Shown: piece by piece, positions 19,925-31,516 of the stretch
Numbering within the stretch: the first letter of the stretch is position 1
Layout of the letters: every line of letters starts with the position of its first letter
Assembly: GCA_963971575.1 (NCBI GenBank)
Contig: OZ020611.1
Span: forward strand, 224,556,260-224,620,259
DNA length: 64,000 bases
Reading direction: 5' to 3'
Origin: Liopterus haemorrhoidalis
Lineage: Eukaryota > Arthropoda > Insecta > Coleoptera > Dytiscidae
Position numbers and translations under genes: made by a program
Notes under the pieces: model-generated
Seen by the model: only the letters and a program-made list of their open reading frames with translations
Told to the model about the DNA's origin: nothing
Database searches by the model: none

Positions 19925-20220
19925 AGCGTTCCGCAACCATTGTGGCGCGACCCAATTTTGGGTCGTGGAAATTTAAAAATGGCTCGTGACTTGCGACCAC
20001 TTATGTATATGAAGAAAAAAATGTATAGAAATCGACTTCAAAGCATTGACACAACGTTGAGGATAGCATTAAATAAATCAATTGAAGCAAGAAAATACAA
20101 TTTGGTGAACGAGAATCAGGAGCAGAAGAGCCATTAGTATGTACTGGTATAAAATTATTATATATTTATAAAATAAAATTATTGTCCTGGACTTGCATCA
20201 TTTTTTCCAACGCACATGGG
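19925..20220 (+). mobile_element. Buster-type hAT fragment with transposase C-terminus
   Basis: The left end CAGCGTTCCGCAACC with nearby GCGACCC...GGGTCG matches hAT ends of the Buster/Charlie type. The preceding 8-mer is tactagat (nnnTAnnn). The right end is not identifiable; a lone GGGTCGC occurs at 20219. Confidence 0.6.
20003..20137 (+). pseudogene. hAT (Buster) transposase last ~40 codons
   Basis: The frame ends KKKMYRNRLQSIDTTLRIAL, continuing to ENQEQKSH and stop. K.K.YRNRL....LR.AL followed by a short helix and a terminal ..SH is how Buster/SPIN-like hAT proteins (also domesticated ZBED5/SCAND3 relatives) end. Everything upstream, including the RNase-H core and BED finger, is deleted, so the left terminal repeat directly abuts the last codons. 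Confidence 0.6.
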
Positions 20221-20275
20221 TCGCTTTATAATTAAAAAAATATATATTAAAATAAAAATTATTGTGTGGTATAAA

Positions 20276-21640
20276 AAGAAAGCTCTTGAAGCTTAGATTA
20301 AGGAACGATAGATAGTTTTTTTAAATTCGTTTTTTTTAGCACGATTTTAGCCAAAAATGTGTTAAAAAAGTTGTTGTCTCGCACCCTTTTACCAAAAAGG
20401 GTAAACTAAAAACTTGAAAAAAATGTAGGCAATGTACATTGATCTGAGGCGGATTGTGTTTTTGAAAAATATGGCAGTTTTTGTGTTTTTGGCCAAATTA
20501 ATTATATTTTTAATTCATGGCTAAATTATGGGCAATAATGTTATGGACTTTTTGTATTTTTAGCTAAGATAGTGCGTGTCTATTTTGATATTAAAAATAT
20601 TAAAAAAATATATATATTTTTACCGACCGCCAACATATATAAGGGAGGTATTGTGATCATACCAATTTTGACGTTTCGAGATTTCTCCACGAATTGAGGT
20701 CCCTACATAACGTTTTGACTATTTTTAGCATGATGTCTGTCGGTCTGTCTGTCCGTCTGTCTGTCTGTCTGTCCATCTGTCTGTCTGTCTGTCCGTCTGT
20801 CTGTCCGTCTGTCCGTGTACACGTGCAGAGCAAATTCGGCTGAAAGGATTTCTATGAAACTTCGTATTTAAGCTTCTGCCATTAATGGCACGAACTTTTG
20901 ATAAAAATCGGTTGACTAAAAATGGGGGTTTACTCGTGTCGATTTTAAGATTTTTGTGAATATTTCACAACAGAAAAATATTTCGAAAAAAATTATTGAA
21001 CAAAAGTTGCTATAAAAGCAATAATTAATAACTTTTATTTGAGTCGTTTTTTGATAAAACGAAAAATATCGAATAATTTCTGTAAAATTTTTCGAATTTT
21101 TTTCCGTCTCAATTTTTTCATTCTTATTTGTAACATATCCATGGTTATGATAAATAATATCTCTGTTAGAAAATATCAGGCCAAGTTATTTCTACTCTGC
21201 TGCTAGAATGTATTTTATAAGTACTTTACGATGGCGGTCGGTCCTGTGGTGGCCACAGCTGATTTGTTGAATTACATTAGATAATTGTTTTTAAAGTATC
21301 AAAGGGGAATAAATAATTTGTAGTAATAAAATACTTATAAATCGAATGACACATTGTTAATAGTGAGAAATACGTTTCTGAAATTGATAAAAATAAAGCC
21401 ATTTATTAATATATTTCTAATTAATCTAATTAAGACCTGAATACGAAGCAAATGCAGAAAAACGCAGGGATTTTTTTCAATTAACTAAGAAAAGTGATTA
21501 TCAAAAAACTGTTGATTTTGATGTGATTAATAGAACAAATATTCCTAAACATCCAGTATTATGTTGCCTCTTACACTTATTAAATACCTACAAAACCCTG
21601 GAATGTGTGAAAATTCACACTTCACATAATTATTTTTTTT
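20276..21640 (+). mobile_element. Family 1 copy interrupted by family 2
   Basis: It contains family-1 landmarks AAAGAAAGCTCTT, TTCATGGCTAAATTATGG and, after the insertion, the GTATCAAAGGGGAATAAAT block. The 3' hairpin GTGTGAAAATTCACAC (about 21605) closes it. Family 2 occupies 20617-21265. The left third of family 1 is absent. Confidence 0.7.
20617..21265 (+). mobile_element. Family 2 repeat with (GTCY)n core
   Basis: It begins ACCGACCGCCAACATATATA, has a (GTCY)n tract at 20734-20816 and ends with CTGTGG-TGG-CCACAG (21244-21258) and CTGATTT. ACCGACCGCCA recurs inverted just before the hairpin. The arrangement parallels Drosophila INE-1/mini-me, but the sequence is different. Three more copies lie at 44969, 54519 and 62528. 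Confidence 0.65.
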
Positions 21641-22445
21641 ATGGATCATCCGCGGAAACGGATACCGAGCTCCGGCACACCACTAGATTCAACAGGACGG
21701 TGCCACATTGCACACAGCTCGAGCTAAGCAGGCTTACTGTATTTATTTAATTTTGACACAGAAGTTAGCACTTATTACGCAGAAAGGTTCGTTGGTATGC
21801 GATGAACGCTATTTGAAATACAAGATTATTTTTAAACATAAATTTTCTTTGTGCTTAATTAATTTTCTTATGAATATATTTCTACCCACACTCTACCTTA
21901 AAATTCTATTTCGTAAAGATATATTCCATTTTCCCGGAAAAACAAAATGTCATGTAAGGTACATTCCATTATACCAAAGAATCCACCACAAAGAATTCAA
22001 AGGCTTTAGCCTTAACGAACATCATTCTTATCCTGCTATACACATCCTGTGGAAATACCAGGAACAACCGTTTACGGATGAGAAACAACCCTTACCTGAA
22101 TCCTACTCCAACAGAACGTAGGATACGCACACTGAATAGCTCTTTTCAACGTTTAGAAAATAAACAGTAGTTTTCGGTAGCGCTTGGGTAAATATGTGCA
22201 CGAAAAATCAATGGCCAAAATCAGAGGTTTGTTCCTTTTGTTTCTTTGTAATGAATTTAATATTAAATCGTATGGATGTATGAAAATTAATACAGTAAAG
22301 TAAAGAAGAATATAGTTAGAGAGGATGGCTTTGGTAGCAATATTGCTTTGGAAAATAGTTCAAACGGAATTTTTGATTAGTTTATTCAATCGAATGAAAT
22401 CGAATGTTTTTTATTTTATTTTTAAAATTGTGTGCTTTTTGGTAT
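21641..22445 (+). other. Stretch with a 137-codon open frame and family-1 debris
   Basis: An open frame at 21708-22121 begins MHTARAKQAYCIYL and ends LPESYSNRT. It is rich in Lys, His, Phe and Ile like random A+T-rich translation, has no recognised motif and no splice context, so I do not call it a gene. Sequence at 22345-22440 resembles the family-1 GAATAGTTCAACAGGAAT region. Confidence 0.35.
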
Positions 22446-23714
22446 TGTAGTGAAGCGCCCGCTTAGGGCGTACCACCTTGTATTTTTAATTTTATATCTA
22501 AATTATATTTTTATTTCCGTTTAATTATCAATTTTACTTAATTTAAATAAATATTCATTTTATTGGAAAAACATGTTTAGAACCTCGCGATATTTTATTT
22601 ACAAAATACAAACATATTACCATTTTCTTTACCTGATATAATAATATTTTATATAATATTATATAATACTATAATAATTTATTATTGTATTAATTTAAAC
22701 CGAATTTTAATTAATTTAAAATAACAATTTGTTTTCTTTAAAATAAAACATGTTTAGAGCCGCTGATAAGATTTTTGCTAGTCAAAATCATCCATCTTAA
22801 ATTCTTTAATATTTTTCCTATCGAGGTGAGCAGACGTGTTTTTGATTTTTATATTCGTGTAATAGTTTTGAAATCAGTTCAATTTAATCAGGATCCCCTG
22901 ATTTGTGTTAATTGTTAATTAATATATAAGGGTATATTAATTATTAAATTATATTTGGTTAAAGTTATTTTTCCTGGAGTTTTTCCCTCCCGATTTCTTT
23001 GTGTGGTTAAAATCGGTTATTGTGGCAGTAATTAGTTAATTACTACATTTTTGTCAGACCATGAGAGAAGGGTTTGTTAATATTTTCTAAATATTATTTA
23101 TAAAAATTGTCACATTAATATTTAATTCAAATTTTTTCATTTGGTTGAGTGACGTCATAAGTCGCTGTAACACAGTACGAACGCGTGTTTTACCGTTTCT
23201 TCCTGCTGTTCGTTCTGTTTAAATAATTTTTCTTTTGTTTAATTTAGTCAAATATATTTGTTATAAATTTACTAGTAGATCTGTACTCATTTCTCAACAT
23301 TTTGCGTTGAGAAATCATTTAAATTCATCCTTTTTTTTTGTAGACTTTTAATATAAATTTTTCTTTAAATTAGGAATCAAGATTTTTTATAATTTATTTT
23401 GGGATTAATTTAGAGTGTAGTTCATCGTATTCACCGCCCCGCTTACCGCTATCAATTGTTGCAGTCCGCAACGATTATAATTATTTAATTTTTTTTTTGT
23501 ACAAATTATTTTTTTGATTAAGTTTTTTTTAAAGTATTTTTTTGATAATTTTTTTTTCTCTTTTTATTATCATTCCTGGCAACGCAACTGAACCAAGAAC
23601 CTGACCTTATTTTATAAAATTAAATTCTCTTATATTTTTGACATTTCAAAGTCAACCCTTGTGTGTCGTCGTGTACTCCTACCCTACCTGGGCCAGGAGC
23701 GGGCGCCACAGTAA
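22446..23714 (+). mobile_element. LTR-like insertion (solo LTR candidate), 1.27 kb
   Basis: It starts TGTAGTGAAGCGCCCGC and ends GCGGGCGCCACAGTAA, flanked by GTAT on both sides (22442-22445, 23715-23718), a 4-bp duplication as made by Ty3/Gypsy-type integrases. The right flank continues as the left part of a family-1 copy. Inside lies a perfect CRE palindrome TGACGTCA (23151-23158) and no reading frame. GCGCCCGC/GCGGGCGC near the ends are inverted, so a TIR element is the alternative. The 3' AA rather than CA is unusual for an LTR. Confidence 0.5.
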
Positions 23715-24456
23715 GTATGACCAAAAACCCGTATAACGACACTCATTTGTCTGGTAGCCAAATTGGGGCCAAATAGGGGCCGAACGGCTGGACCTAGAAA
23801 GTTGAAATCTGGCATGCCCGTACAGCATTTTGACCCACATGTAGGAAAACTATTGAGTTCAAGAAAACATATCGCTGAAAAACTATAAACAAATATATTG
23901 TGTTTTTAGGCTTTTGTAGGTATTACAACCAAAAAACCCTTATAACGTCACTCATGTGTCCGTCTGTACGGTAGTAATTGTAGCCAAACGGCTGAACATA
24001 GAAACTTAAAATTTGGCATGCTTATACAATTCTTTGACCCACAAATAGGAAAAACACTGAGAGTTCAAAAAAACACAACACGAAATAGATATAAAAGATA
24101 ATAGAAACAAATATGTATTTAATGAAACAATAAATATTTTTTTTAAAATTTTTATTGGGGTATCAAGTGAATTTTTAGCAAGTAAATTTTCATTTTTGAA
24201 AAATCATTTTTTTAAACCCAACTCTATCTTTCAGAGGGGTTGATTTAAAAATCTGAAAAAATCTCCATAATGTACATTGATGGGAATAGTTCAACAAGAA
24301 TTTTGGATCAGTTAGGTTTTCAAAGTAATCGATTTTTTTGAATCGTTGAAAAAAATATTTTATTTTAATTTTTAAATCTGTTGTGTGATATCACAAGAAA
24401 GCTCCCAGCAAACATTTTTATCCGGACCAGTACTGGTAAAGCACCTACTCGCCGGT

Positions 24457-24730
24457 ATTGAAAGTAATGGGCCAGTGCTGGCATTTCGTACTGGGCCAGT
24501 ACCCCGGTGTCCCGTGGCCCTTAGCTGGTCCATTGATGTATCAGTTGCTGGCCCAGCAACGGTAAAGTGCATTGAAAGTAATGGGCCAGTGCTGGCATTT
24601 CGCACTGGGCCAGTGCTGGCATTTCGCATTGGTCCAGTGCTGGCATTTTGCACTGGGCCAGTACCCCGGTGTCCCCGTGGCCGTTAGTTGGCCCATTGAT
24701 GTATCAGTTGCTGGCCCAGCAACGGTAAAG
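24457..24730. repeat. G+C-rich tandem repeats, 24-bp units in 114/162-bp blocks
   Basis: Units of GGGCCAGTGCTGGCATTTCG plus four bases repeat three to four times. They sit in longer blocks bounded by ATTGAAAGTAATGGG (24457, 24571) and CAGTACCCCGGTGTCCC (24497, 24659). Because 24 is divisible by three, open frames appear on both strands (for example ASTGP repeats); these are shadows. Confidence 0.85.
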
Positions 24731-24878
24731 TGCAAAATAATCGCATTAGTTGCAAGATTTATTTCTGACAGACTAGTGCTTATATTATACCCACTCTCTA
24801 GTGTTTCAAATGTAATATATGTGTACTTACCCAGTATTAAAATAAATTAATGGTTAGGTGCAAAATAAATACTCATTT

Positions 24879-25044
24879 GGCCATTTTCACCATCGTTGAA
24901 TAAATGTATTTAACAAGTAAAGTTGACAATATCGCATCGGTTTTAAACTATTAATGAAGAAATTAACATTGCTGTCAATAGAATGATGCGATATTGTTAA
25001 CTTAAGTTGTTAAATAAATTTATTCAACGATGGTAAAACTAGCC
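24879..25044. mobile_element. MITE with ~57-bp inverted repeats
   Basis: ACCATCGTTGAATAAAT at the left is mirrored at the right, and the inverted repeat continues through TATTTAACAA to ACAATATCGCATC. Only about 50 bp separate the arms. Superfamily unknown. Confidence 0.75.
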
Positions 25045-26621
25045 GATTGTAAATTGAATTAACAGTTATAATTTATTGATTTATTTATAAATATTAAATA
25101 AATATAATTTCAGGAATAACAGGAATTAGTTTATTTAATTTATTAATTTAATGAAGAATTTTAAGAAAATGGTTTTCTGCCATTTCGGTCAAACCAATTT
25201 CATCCTAAAGATAAGGGGTGACTAATAATTTTCGCCAATATTCGTCTTGTATTATCTACCACATCTTTTCCCCCTGACTTGAAGAGTGCCAACCTAAAGA
25301 AATCATACTTGTTAAAATAAATTCAATAAACAAATTTTATAAGCATTAATGCTATAAGCTGTTCACTTTTGTAAGAACAAACTAGATCTGGTTATTTTGG
25401 TGATTTTTATAGTGTATTACTGACTTTTAGAAACTTGGTTATATTGTAAAAAAAGCTTTACAGTTTTGGATTAAGTTTGTATTATTTTAGGTTAGTATTA
25501 TATTTGCAAAATATTTAAGATGTCACTATTCAAAATGAAATATGACAAATTATATTTTTTAAATGACATATTTATAATCTTGTATCAGATTTATTAATAA
25601 TTGAAAATTTTATTACATGAAAAAAACTATGATTGAACTAAACTAAAAATTAAACAATTTAATATGAAATATTTTGTGTAAACTACGTCCTTAAATCTAA
25701 CAAAACACACACAAATCACAATAAAAAACTGTATAATGCTCACAATCAATAACTATTCAAATACACATCTTTAAAAACTGTTCACCAACACGTCCCAACT
25801 TATACTCACAGAATATCACTTGTACCGACCCTCGAAGGCCACGCCATTAGGGTGTTTTATGACTAAGAACGGTCAGACTTTTCAAACTATTACATTCAAA
25901 AAAAGTTATAAACATAAGCACTGGCCCGCTAGAAATAATCTTGGATTAATACAAATAAGGAATGCTTATAAAATGCTGGTAAAGTACTTCGTATAGGCGG
26001 AGTGCGAAATACAAATGTGAAGTACATTATTAATACTGGCGTTGCACTTACTTTTGGTGCCAGCAATGTACCAGCGTAAAAGCAGTTTGCCGGCGTTCGG
26101 CCGTTAGTTCAATGTTTGCTGGGCTCTTACGACGTAGATTAAAGAACGAAAAGTAGTTTTTTATTATTATTATTATTTTTTTTTAGATTTATGTTACAAA
26201 TTTGTTCAACATCCGATAACTAGGGAGGTTGAACTAAAAATCTGAAAAAATTCTAAGTAATGCACATTATTGTGAACTGGAATATTACGACAAGAATTTT
26301 TGATCTGATAATTATTTCGAAAGTTATCGATTTGTTTGCGACACCGTACTTACAATATTTATCTGAAGCGAGTGCATATCAAGTACGCTTTTAAGTCTCC
26401 AGATGAAAGCACGTGAGTTGTTATTTCAAAATTTATCGAAATTTATGAAGTTTAATATGTACCAACAATTTGTTAGTACTTACTAAATACTAGGGTTGTA
26501 CATCGAAGGCAAAACATCGATGTTTAACATCAATGTTAACATCGGCGCCTTACTATCGATGTTGAAAAAACATCGAAGGAAAAACATCGATGTTTCCGAT
26601 ACATCGATGTTTTATTAATAT

Positions 26622-27015
26622 TACTTACTTACTTACTTACTTACTTAATCGTTGAGCCCTTTTACCATTTCTGGTGTCGGGCTTTGTGAGAGTTTGAATG
26701 TTATTTGTATTTGTCTTCTTCTTTCACGGGGGATCGTCTCCACAGTATTTTCCATTCCTTCCTATTTTGAGTCCTACTTCTTGCTTCACACCAAGGGGTA
26801 CCTCTTCTCTCTACCGCTCTTCTTATTTCATCATTCCATTCCTTCCTAGGTCTTCCTCTTCGTCTCCTTTTAGCTACCCTGGCTTCATAAACCTTTTTTG
26901 TATCTCTACTATCATCCATCCTTTGTATATGACCAAACCATCTCAACTGTCCTTCTTCTATCATTTCTTCTACTGGTTTTGTTCCTAGTTCTGCTCTATA
27001 CTCTGTGTTTTTTAA
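26622..27015 (-). pseudogene. LINE ORF2 C-terminal fragment with (TAAG)n tail
   Basis: The minus strand reads RAELGTKPVEEMIEEGQLRW, then FGHIQRMDDSRDTKKVYEAR and KRRRRGRPRKEWNDEIRRAV. RWFGHxxRM followed by RGRPRxxWxDxI is the standard carboxy end of I/Jockey-like LINE polymerases. The frame runs to codons near 26700. A 3' UTR and (TAAG)n tail at 26622-26646 mark the 3' end. 5'-truncated at about 27010. Nested within the hAT element, so younger than it. Possible 7-bp TAATAT-type duplication at the ends. Confidence 0.85.
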
Positions 27016-27098
27016 TATATTAAAGAAAGCTATTTATTTATATTATATAGGTTTTATTTAATAATATAAAGATAAAATGCGACAAAAAGTTATAATTA

Positions 27099-27453
27099 GA
27101 GACAGGTAAAAATATGCAACGTTACTTTTGCCATAGGCGTGCTATTTTAAACTTTATTTTAACATAAAACCAACAAAAAATGAAAGAATAAAACACTTGT
27201 ACCGCAATGAATTCTTATCTTAATAACGACACCTCTTTATTTTGGGATTATATCCGAGATAGGTAATTCCGATCACTCCTTTGCCATTGGTCGGTTTTTG
27301 ATAAAATATAAAAATTTTATACGCTACACTATTTGTCAGCAGGGCACATTACAAATATATATAATTACATTTTATTTCTACAGATAACACATGTGCCGCT
27401 TTTTGTCGATAAACACCCTAACTAAAGTACCGTTGCATATTTTTGCCGAACCC
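27099..27453. mobile_element. Tc1/mariner-type MITE nested in the hAT
   Basis: Imperfect 28-bp ends share AAAAATATGCAACG and are flanked by TA at 27097-27098 and 27454-27455. 355 bp, non-coding. Confidence 0.75.
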
Positions 27454-28400
27454 TACTTATAATACACAAAAAGCATTTATTAGATTTTTAAATAGAAATA
27501 TCAATCTTTTTTAATAGTAATTAATTTCACATTAACATTACCCAATATAATAATCCTAATTTGTTCTTACTATTTTTGCATTTCTAAAATGAAATATTGC
27601 ATTTTATTATAATACTAATATCTTAATGTTAATTTTATATTATTTAGCATAAAAATAACACTGTCATACACATTTTTTTTCACTTTTTTAAGTTGAAATA
27701 CATATTACATTTTTTATAACACTAACATAGCAATCGTAAAATTAATTTTACACTAACATTACAATATAATAATCATAATAATATTTTTATTAATAAATAA
27801 ATTATAATTATATTTCCCAATACGGCAATTCCAGGAATTCAACAAGACTCAAAAAGCAACAAGTTTGTTGGCGTCGTTGGTCGTTGCATTGTTTGCAAAA
27901 ATTATAAATTTCTTATTATTTTCTTATTCTGCTAACTGCTAAAATGAATAAGAACTAACACTATTAGTTTTGTTATATCACAATAGATGGCGCTTATATT
28001 TTGTGTACTAATATTAATAAAAATTTAAATTTTATAATTCGAGCGCTCTAGCAGTAGTTTCTGAATTTCAAAGTTAGAACATCGACATCAGTAGTAGACA
28101 TCGATGTTTTATCAATACTATCGCCATCTGACAATCGATGGTAAAAACATCGATGTTTTTAAAACAAACATCGATCCCTACTAAATACCTAGAAAACCCT
28201 GAAATGTGTGAAAATTCACTCTTCATATAATTTTTTTATTTCGTGTAGGATTTTAAATGAAAGCTTTTAATATTTAGATTAACAGATTATAAATGATTTT
28301 TAAAATATATTTCATTTTAGTATATTTACAGAACATTAGATCTTTACGGAAATGTCCCAAAAATCACACTTCACATCAACGACACAACATATTCGATTTT

Positions 28401-29515
28401 TTTAAAAACAAAAAAAAACATTAATTTACAACATTAAGTCTGTTGTATCCCCTATTTATCAATAAATAAATAAATAAATAATTTCTGTACAACTTATCTT
28501 TAAATATTTGGTTTTTGGCAGTTCAGTAGTTCAATTTTTCATCAACAGATGGCCCTACAAGTTTTGCATTAGTAAGTTTCACAGCTTTTAAAATACGAAA
28601 TAGGTACAATAAAATTCCTGACTATCGAAATGTACATCAGTGTTTGAAATAAATAGTGAAGTTAAAAATTTTTATTATTGTTTAATTTTTAATAACTTGT
28701 GCAATGTAGGAATCGTCAATTTTCAGTGTTTCACTTAAAACAAAGTTGATATAGCACAAATATAATATAAATAAATCATAACATATCTAGTTTATAGTGT
28801 AGCCAGTCTGATATTAATGTAGGGATATTAATATAAATTGCACTTTTAGAATGTTTTTCTTCATTTAAATAAAAGAACAAATAGTACTTTGTCAGAATGA
28901 TAAATTGTATTGAGCTCTTACAGAATCCAAATGCATCTATTTTTCATCTAACAATTTTTCAAATAAAACTATTGGATTGATCCACAATCTCTATACAAAT
29001 CCACTTTTTGTTTGATATGGGTTCAAACCTTCAACCTCTGACGTGTACAAACTGAATTTTTAAAATGTCATTGTTAGTGACAGAAGCAATTTAATATGTA
29101 TTAAAATACGACGGTGTGTACCTACGGTATCAGAGAGAATTGGACTGCGGGAACTATACGATATCCTGAATAATTTGTTGGCAATAGTTTACATTTGGGT
29201 ACAATTCCATTACTGTAGTGGGCAATTGTAAATTTACATGAGCTTTAAAGGTGCTTACGAGATATTGCTCAAGACAACTAAATTGTTATTGACATTAGAA
29301 AGTAAACAATGAATTCAATACTTATTTTTGTATTATGTGTCACTTATAATTTAAATAATTGTTTTTAAAAAGCTGACATACTGGATTTAAGATATTTGTA
29401 CGATTAGGTATAATGTATTAGGTTAGTGTTTAGTCCGTGAATACAAAGTACTGACAACCTGGAGCGAAACCTGTTTTAAACTTTATAAGAAAGTAAGTTT
29501 GCCATTTGTGAAACA
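28401..29515. other. Unassigned stretch
   Basis: A+T-rich with a short (TAAA)n at 28462-28482. A potential 50-bp acceptor-to-GTAAGT interval (28522-28571) is open in two frames but too short to trust. Confidence 0.45.
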
Positions 29516-29518
29516 TAA

Positions 29519-29558
29519 ATGCATATATTTAATACTTCTTAGTATTAAATATATGCAT
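29519..29558. repeat. Perfect 18-bp hairpin
   Basis: ATGCATATATTTAATACT and its exact inverse flank a TCTT loop. Found 70-110 bp before the LINE relic. No target duplication. Confidence 0.8.
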
Positions 29559-29629
29559 AAATGTCACTCGCACTAGATACATAGGGAAATTTGTGTTACC
29601 AACGTATTTTTGCCAATCGACCAGTAGAT

Positions 29630-30410
29630 GCAATGGAATCCACACTGAGACAAGAGCAAGCAGGATTTTGTCCTCAGCGATAATGGCCTCGACCAGATAA
29701 ACACTCTGCGTATATTTTTAAAACAATCTTTGGAATGCCGGTCATCATTGGTGTTGTTTTTCTTTTTTTTTTTAGGTTTTGCTGGGGCTTTTGATACTCT
29801 CATACATAAAGCTATATGGAACATATTGTATGCGAAAGGTTTTCCTGCAAAATTAATTTGCCTAATCAAAGAACTGTACAAGGACTCAAACTGCAGCGTG
29901 GTATCCCGAATAGAAATGGTGTTAAGCAAGGCTGCGTACTTTTCCCACTCCTTTTTAATTTAGTTTTCATGCCGTATTGATAAAGGCTTTTAATAATTCT
30001 AGAGGCATCATTTGGAGATTAACTAAGGTATTAATTAGCAGATCCTTATTATGTTGACTACATCTGCCTGCTAGTTACAACTTCAATGATGATATATATA
30101 TATATATATATAAAAGCCTTCTACCATAGTATTGACAGTTGAAGCTAAAAAGTTGGCCTTAAAGATCAAAAAAGATAAAACCTTGGAACTAAGAATTGCC
30201 CTTATATTTCGAGGACAGCACATTTGGTCATGTTAGTCTAAATCATGTTGCAAGAAAGGCACTCGACTGAAATCCTCAAGACAGTCGAAAAAGAGGTCGT
30301 CCAAAAGCCACTTGGAAACGAACGATTCTGACAAGCTCAATAAATGAACAAGTCCTGATAGAAGTGAAATACTTGAAAAAAATCAGAACTTTTGAACGTA
30401 GCTAATTGCT
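29630..30410 (+). pseudogene. LINE reverse transcriptase relic, internally shortened
   Basis: In order: LRQEQAGFCPQR, LDQINTLRIFLKQSLE, AGAFDTLIHKAIWNIL (RT motif 1, with the first Asp region preceded by a poly-T expansion), LIKELYKDSNC and NGVKQGCVLFPLLFNLVF (motif 4). A decayed LADPYYVDYICLL follows in place of LEDLDYADDICLL, so the catalytic Asp pair is lost. A (TA)n tract at 30090-30112 replaces part of the linker, then EAKKLALKIKKDKT and RKRGRPKATWKRT near 30290 give the carboxy end. Much of the connector between palm and carboxy end is missing. Many frameshifts; inactive. Confidence 0.85.
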
Positions 30411-31516
30411 AGTACATCCAAGTTTGACGGAATAATATGCGTAGCGCGCAGTGCAACATTGCAGCTCGTAACACGCAAAAGTACTTGTATTTTTATTTGT
30501 GAATGTATAAATACTTCTTCCGCAAAAATTAATTAAGTACAAGTAAATTTTTTTTTTTTACTTAAATACAAGTACAATTATCTTAAGATTGTATTTAAAT
30601 ACAGTATTCAAGTTCCATGAACTTATAAATACACGCTCAACGCTGCCTTAAATGCAACAATATACTCTTCTTGCAGTGCTATTAGGTTCTCATCTAAGAC
30701 GACCATCCCACTTACTTGTGTCTTAATTTTTAGCCAATTTATATATATGACCCCACTACTACCCTCGCTTGGAGTAATTTCTCGTTTGAATCACTGCATT
30801 TTTCCCAAACAGCAATAAAACGGGTTCAATGCCGGTTTTAGGTTTTTATGGGTCTTATACCAAATGGATGGACTGAGCTTCTAAAGGTAGTCGAGTCAGT
30901 GATGAGCAAAACAAAAGGAAAAGCCAACTTGTACGTAAATTAGCCACTGAGCGGGTAATAGTACACAAGTGAAGACATTATATAATAGTTAAATAACCAA
31001 ATGAAGTAACATACACAACGAATAAAGCTTAAAATACTATGTGTCCAAGCACATGCTTTTTATTTTTCCCTTTCAAGTCTTCAAGTATCAGTTTCATATT
31101 TATCTACTGTTCTATTCTGGTAACCATATACACTAACTACATCCTAACCGCATGTGGTGGGAGAAGTGTCACTGTCACATCGCTCGGAACTAGGAACGGA
31201 CACCGCAAACCGGAGCGACATGTCTGCGTGTGAAAGGTTAAGATGAGTGGAATGGGAACGTTTAAAGTTTTCTCATCTGCCTTATATGACTAGTAGTTAC
31301 AGTTTCAGTTTTTGTTCAAAGTGTTTTTTGTTGGCTGTAATATGAAGCTTGTTGAATTGGACCGTGGAAGATTTAAACGTCTGGATAGGGAAAATCAAAA
31401 TATATATAACATGTTTTGTTCCTTCTTGTACACCAAATAGCTAAACTAAAATGGCAGTGAATGGACCTTGTAATGTGTCGAGTTGATGGACATTGGAGTA
31501 GGAAAGCTGGTATACT
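30411..31516. other. Unassigned stretch with AAGTACAAGTA-type repeats
   Basis: Around 30475-30590, GTACTTGTA and TACAAGTAC motifs recur in both orientations around a T-run, resembling a decayed MITE end. The rest shows nothing recognisable. Confidence 0.4.

Larger units (their letters stand above)
24404..26123. mobile_element. Foldback-type element with CCAGCAAAC ends
   Basis: The ends CCCAGCAAACATT and AATGTTTGCTGGG are exact inverses, inserted into the family-1 site AAAGCTCTTAAGACG. The apparent duplication is 2-4 bp (ctc or gctc) and is ambiguous because of shared bases. The left side carries G+C-rich tandem repeats (24457-24730); a 166-bp MITE (24879-25044) is nested. No transposase. Confidence 0.65.
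26491..28180. mobile_element. hAT-like element with ATCGATGTTT subterminal motifs
   Basis: TAGGG...CCCTA ends are flanked by an exact 8-bp duplication ctaaatac (26483-26490, 28181-28188), confirmed by other family-1 copies uninterrupted at this point. ATCGATGTTT-type motifs cluster at both ends (four left, four right), as transposase-binding subterminal repeats would. No transposase remains; a LINE fragment and a TA-flanked MITE are nested. Confidence 0.85.
23715..28400 (+). mobile_element. Family 1 copy (with duplicated 5' part) broken by two large insertions
   Basis: The 5' part occurs twice (23715-23900 and from 23901), then the body continues to TGTGATATCACAAGAAAGCT at 24403. It resumes at 26124 (CTCTTACGACGTAGATTAAAG) up to TACTAAATAC at 26490. 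It resumes again at 28181 with CTAAATACCTAGAAAACC and the 3' hairpin. The foldback element and the hAT element fill the gaps. Undisturbed family copies serve as empty-site references. Confidence 0.7.

Noticed and set aside
21708..22121. 137-codon open frame
   Set aside because: Composition of random A+T-rich translation, no motif, no splice or promoter context; mentioned only as part of an unassigned stretch.
23700..23712. TGGCGCCCG on the minus strand as a retroelement primer-binding site
   Set aside because: The sequence that would be the adjoining LTR is family-1 repeat, so the match is probably chance or part of the terminal inverted repeat.
24372..24850. Overlapping frames on both strands with ASTGP-like repeats
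   Set aside because: Produced by the 24-bp G+C-rich tandem repeat, divisible by three on both strands.
28522..28571. Acceptor-like GGCAG and GTAAGT donor bounding 50 bp
   Set aside because: Length not divisible by three, two frames open, weak peptide; expected by chance in T-rich DNA.
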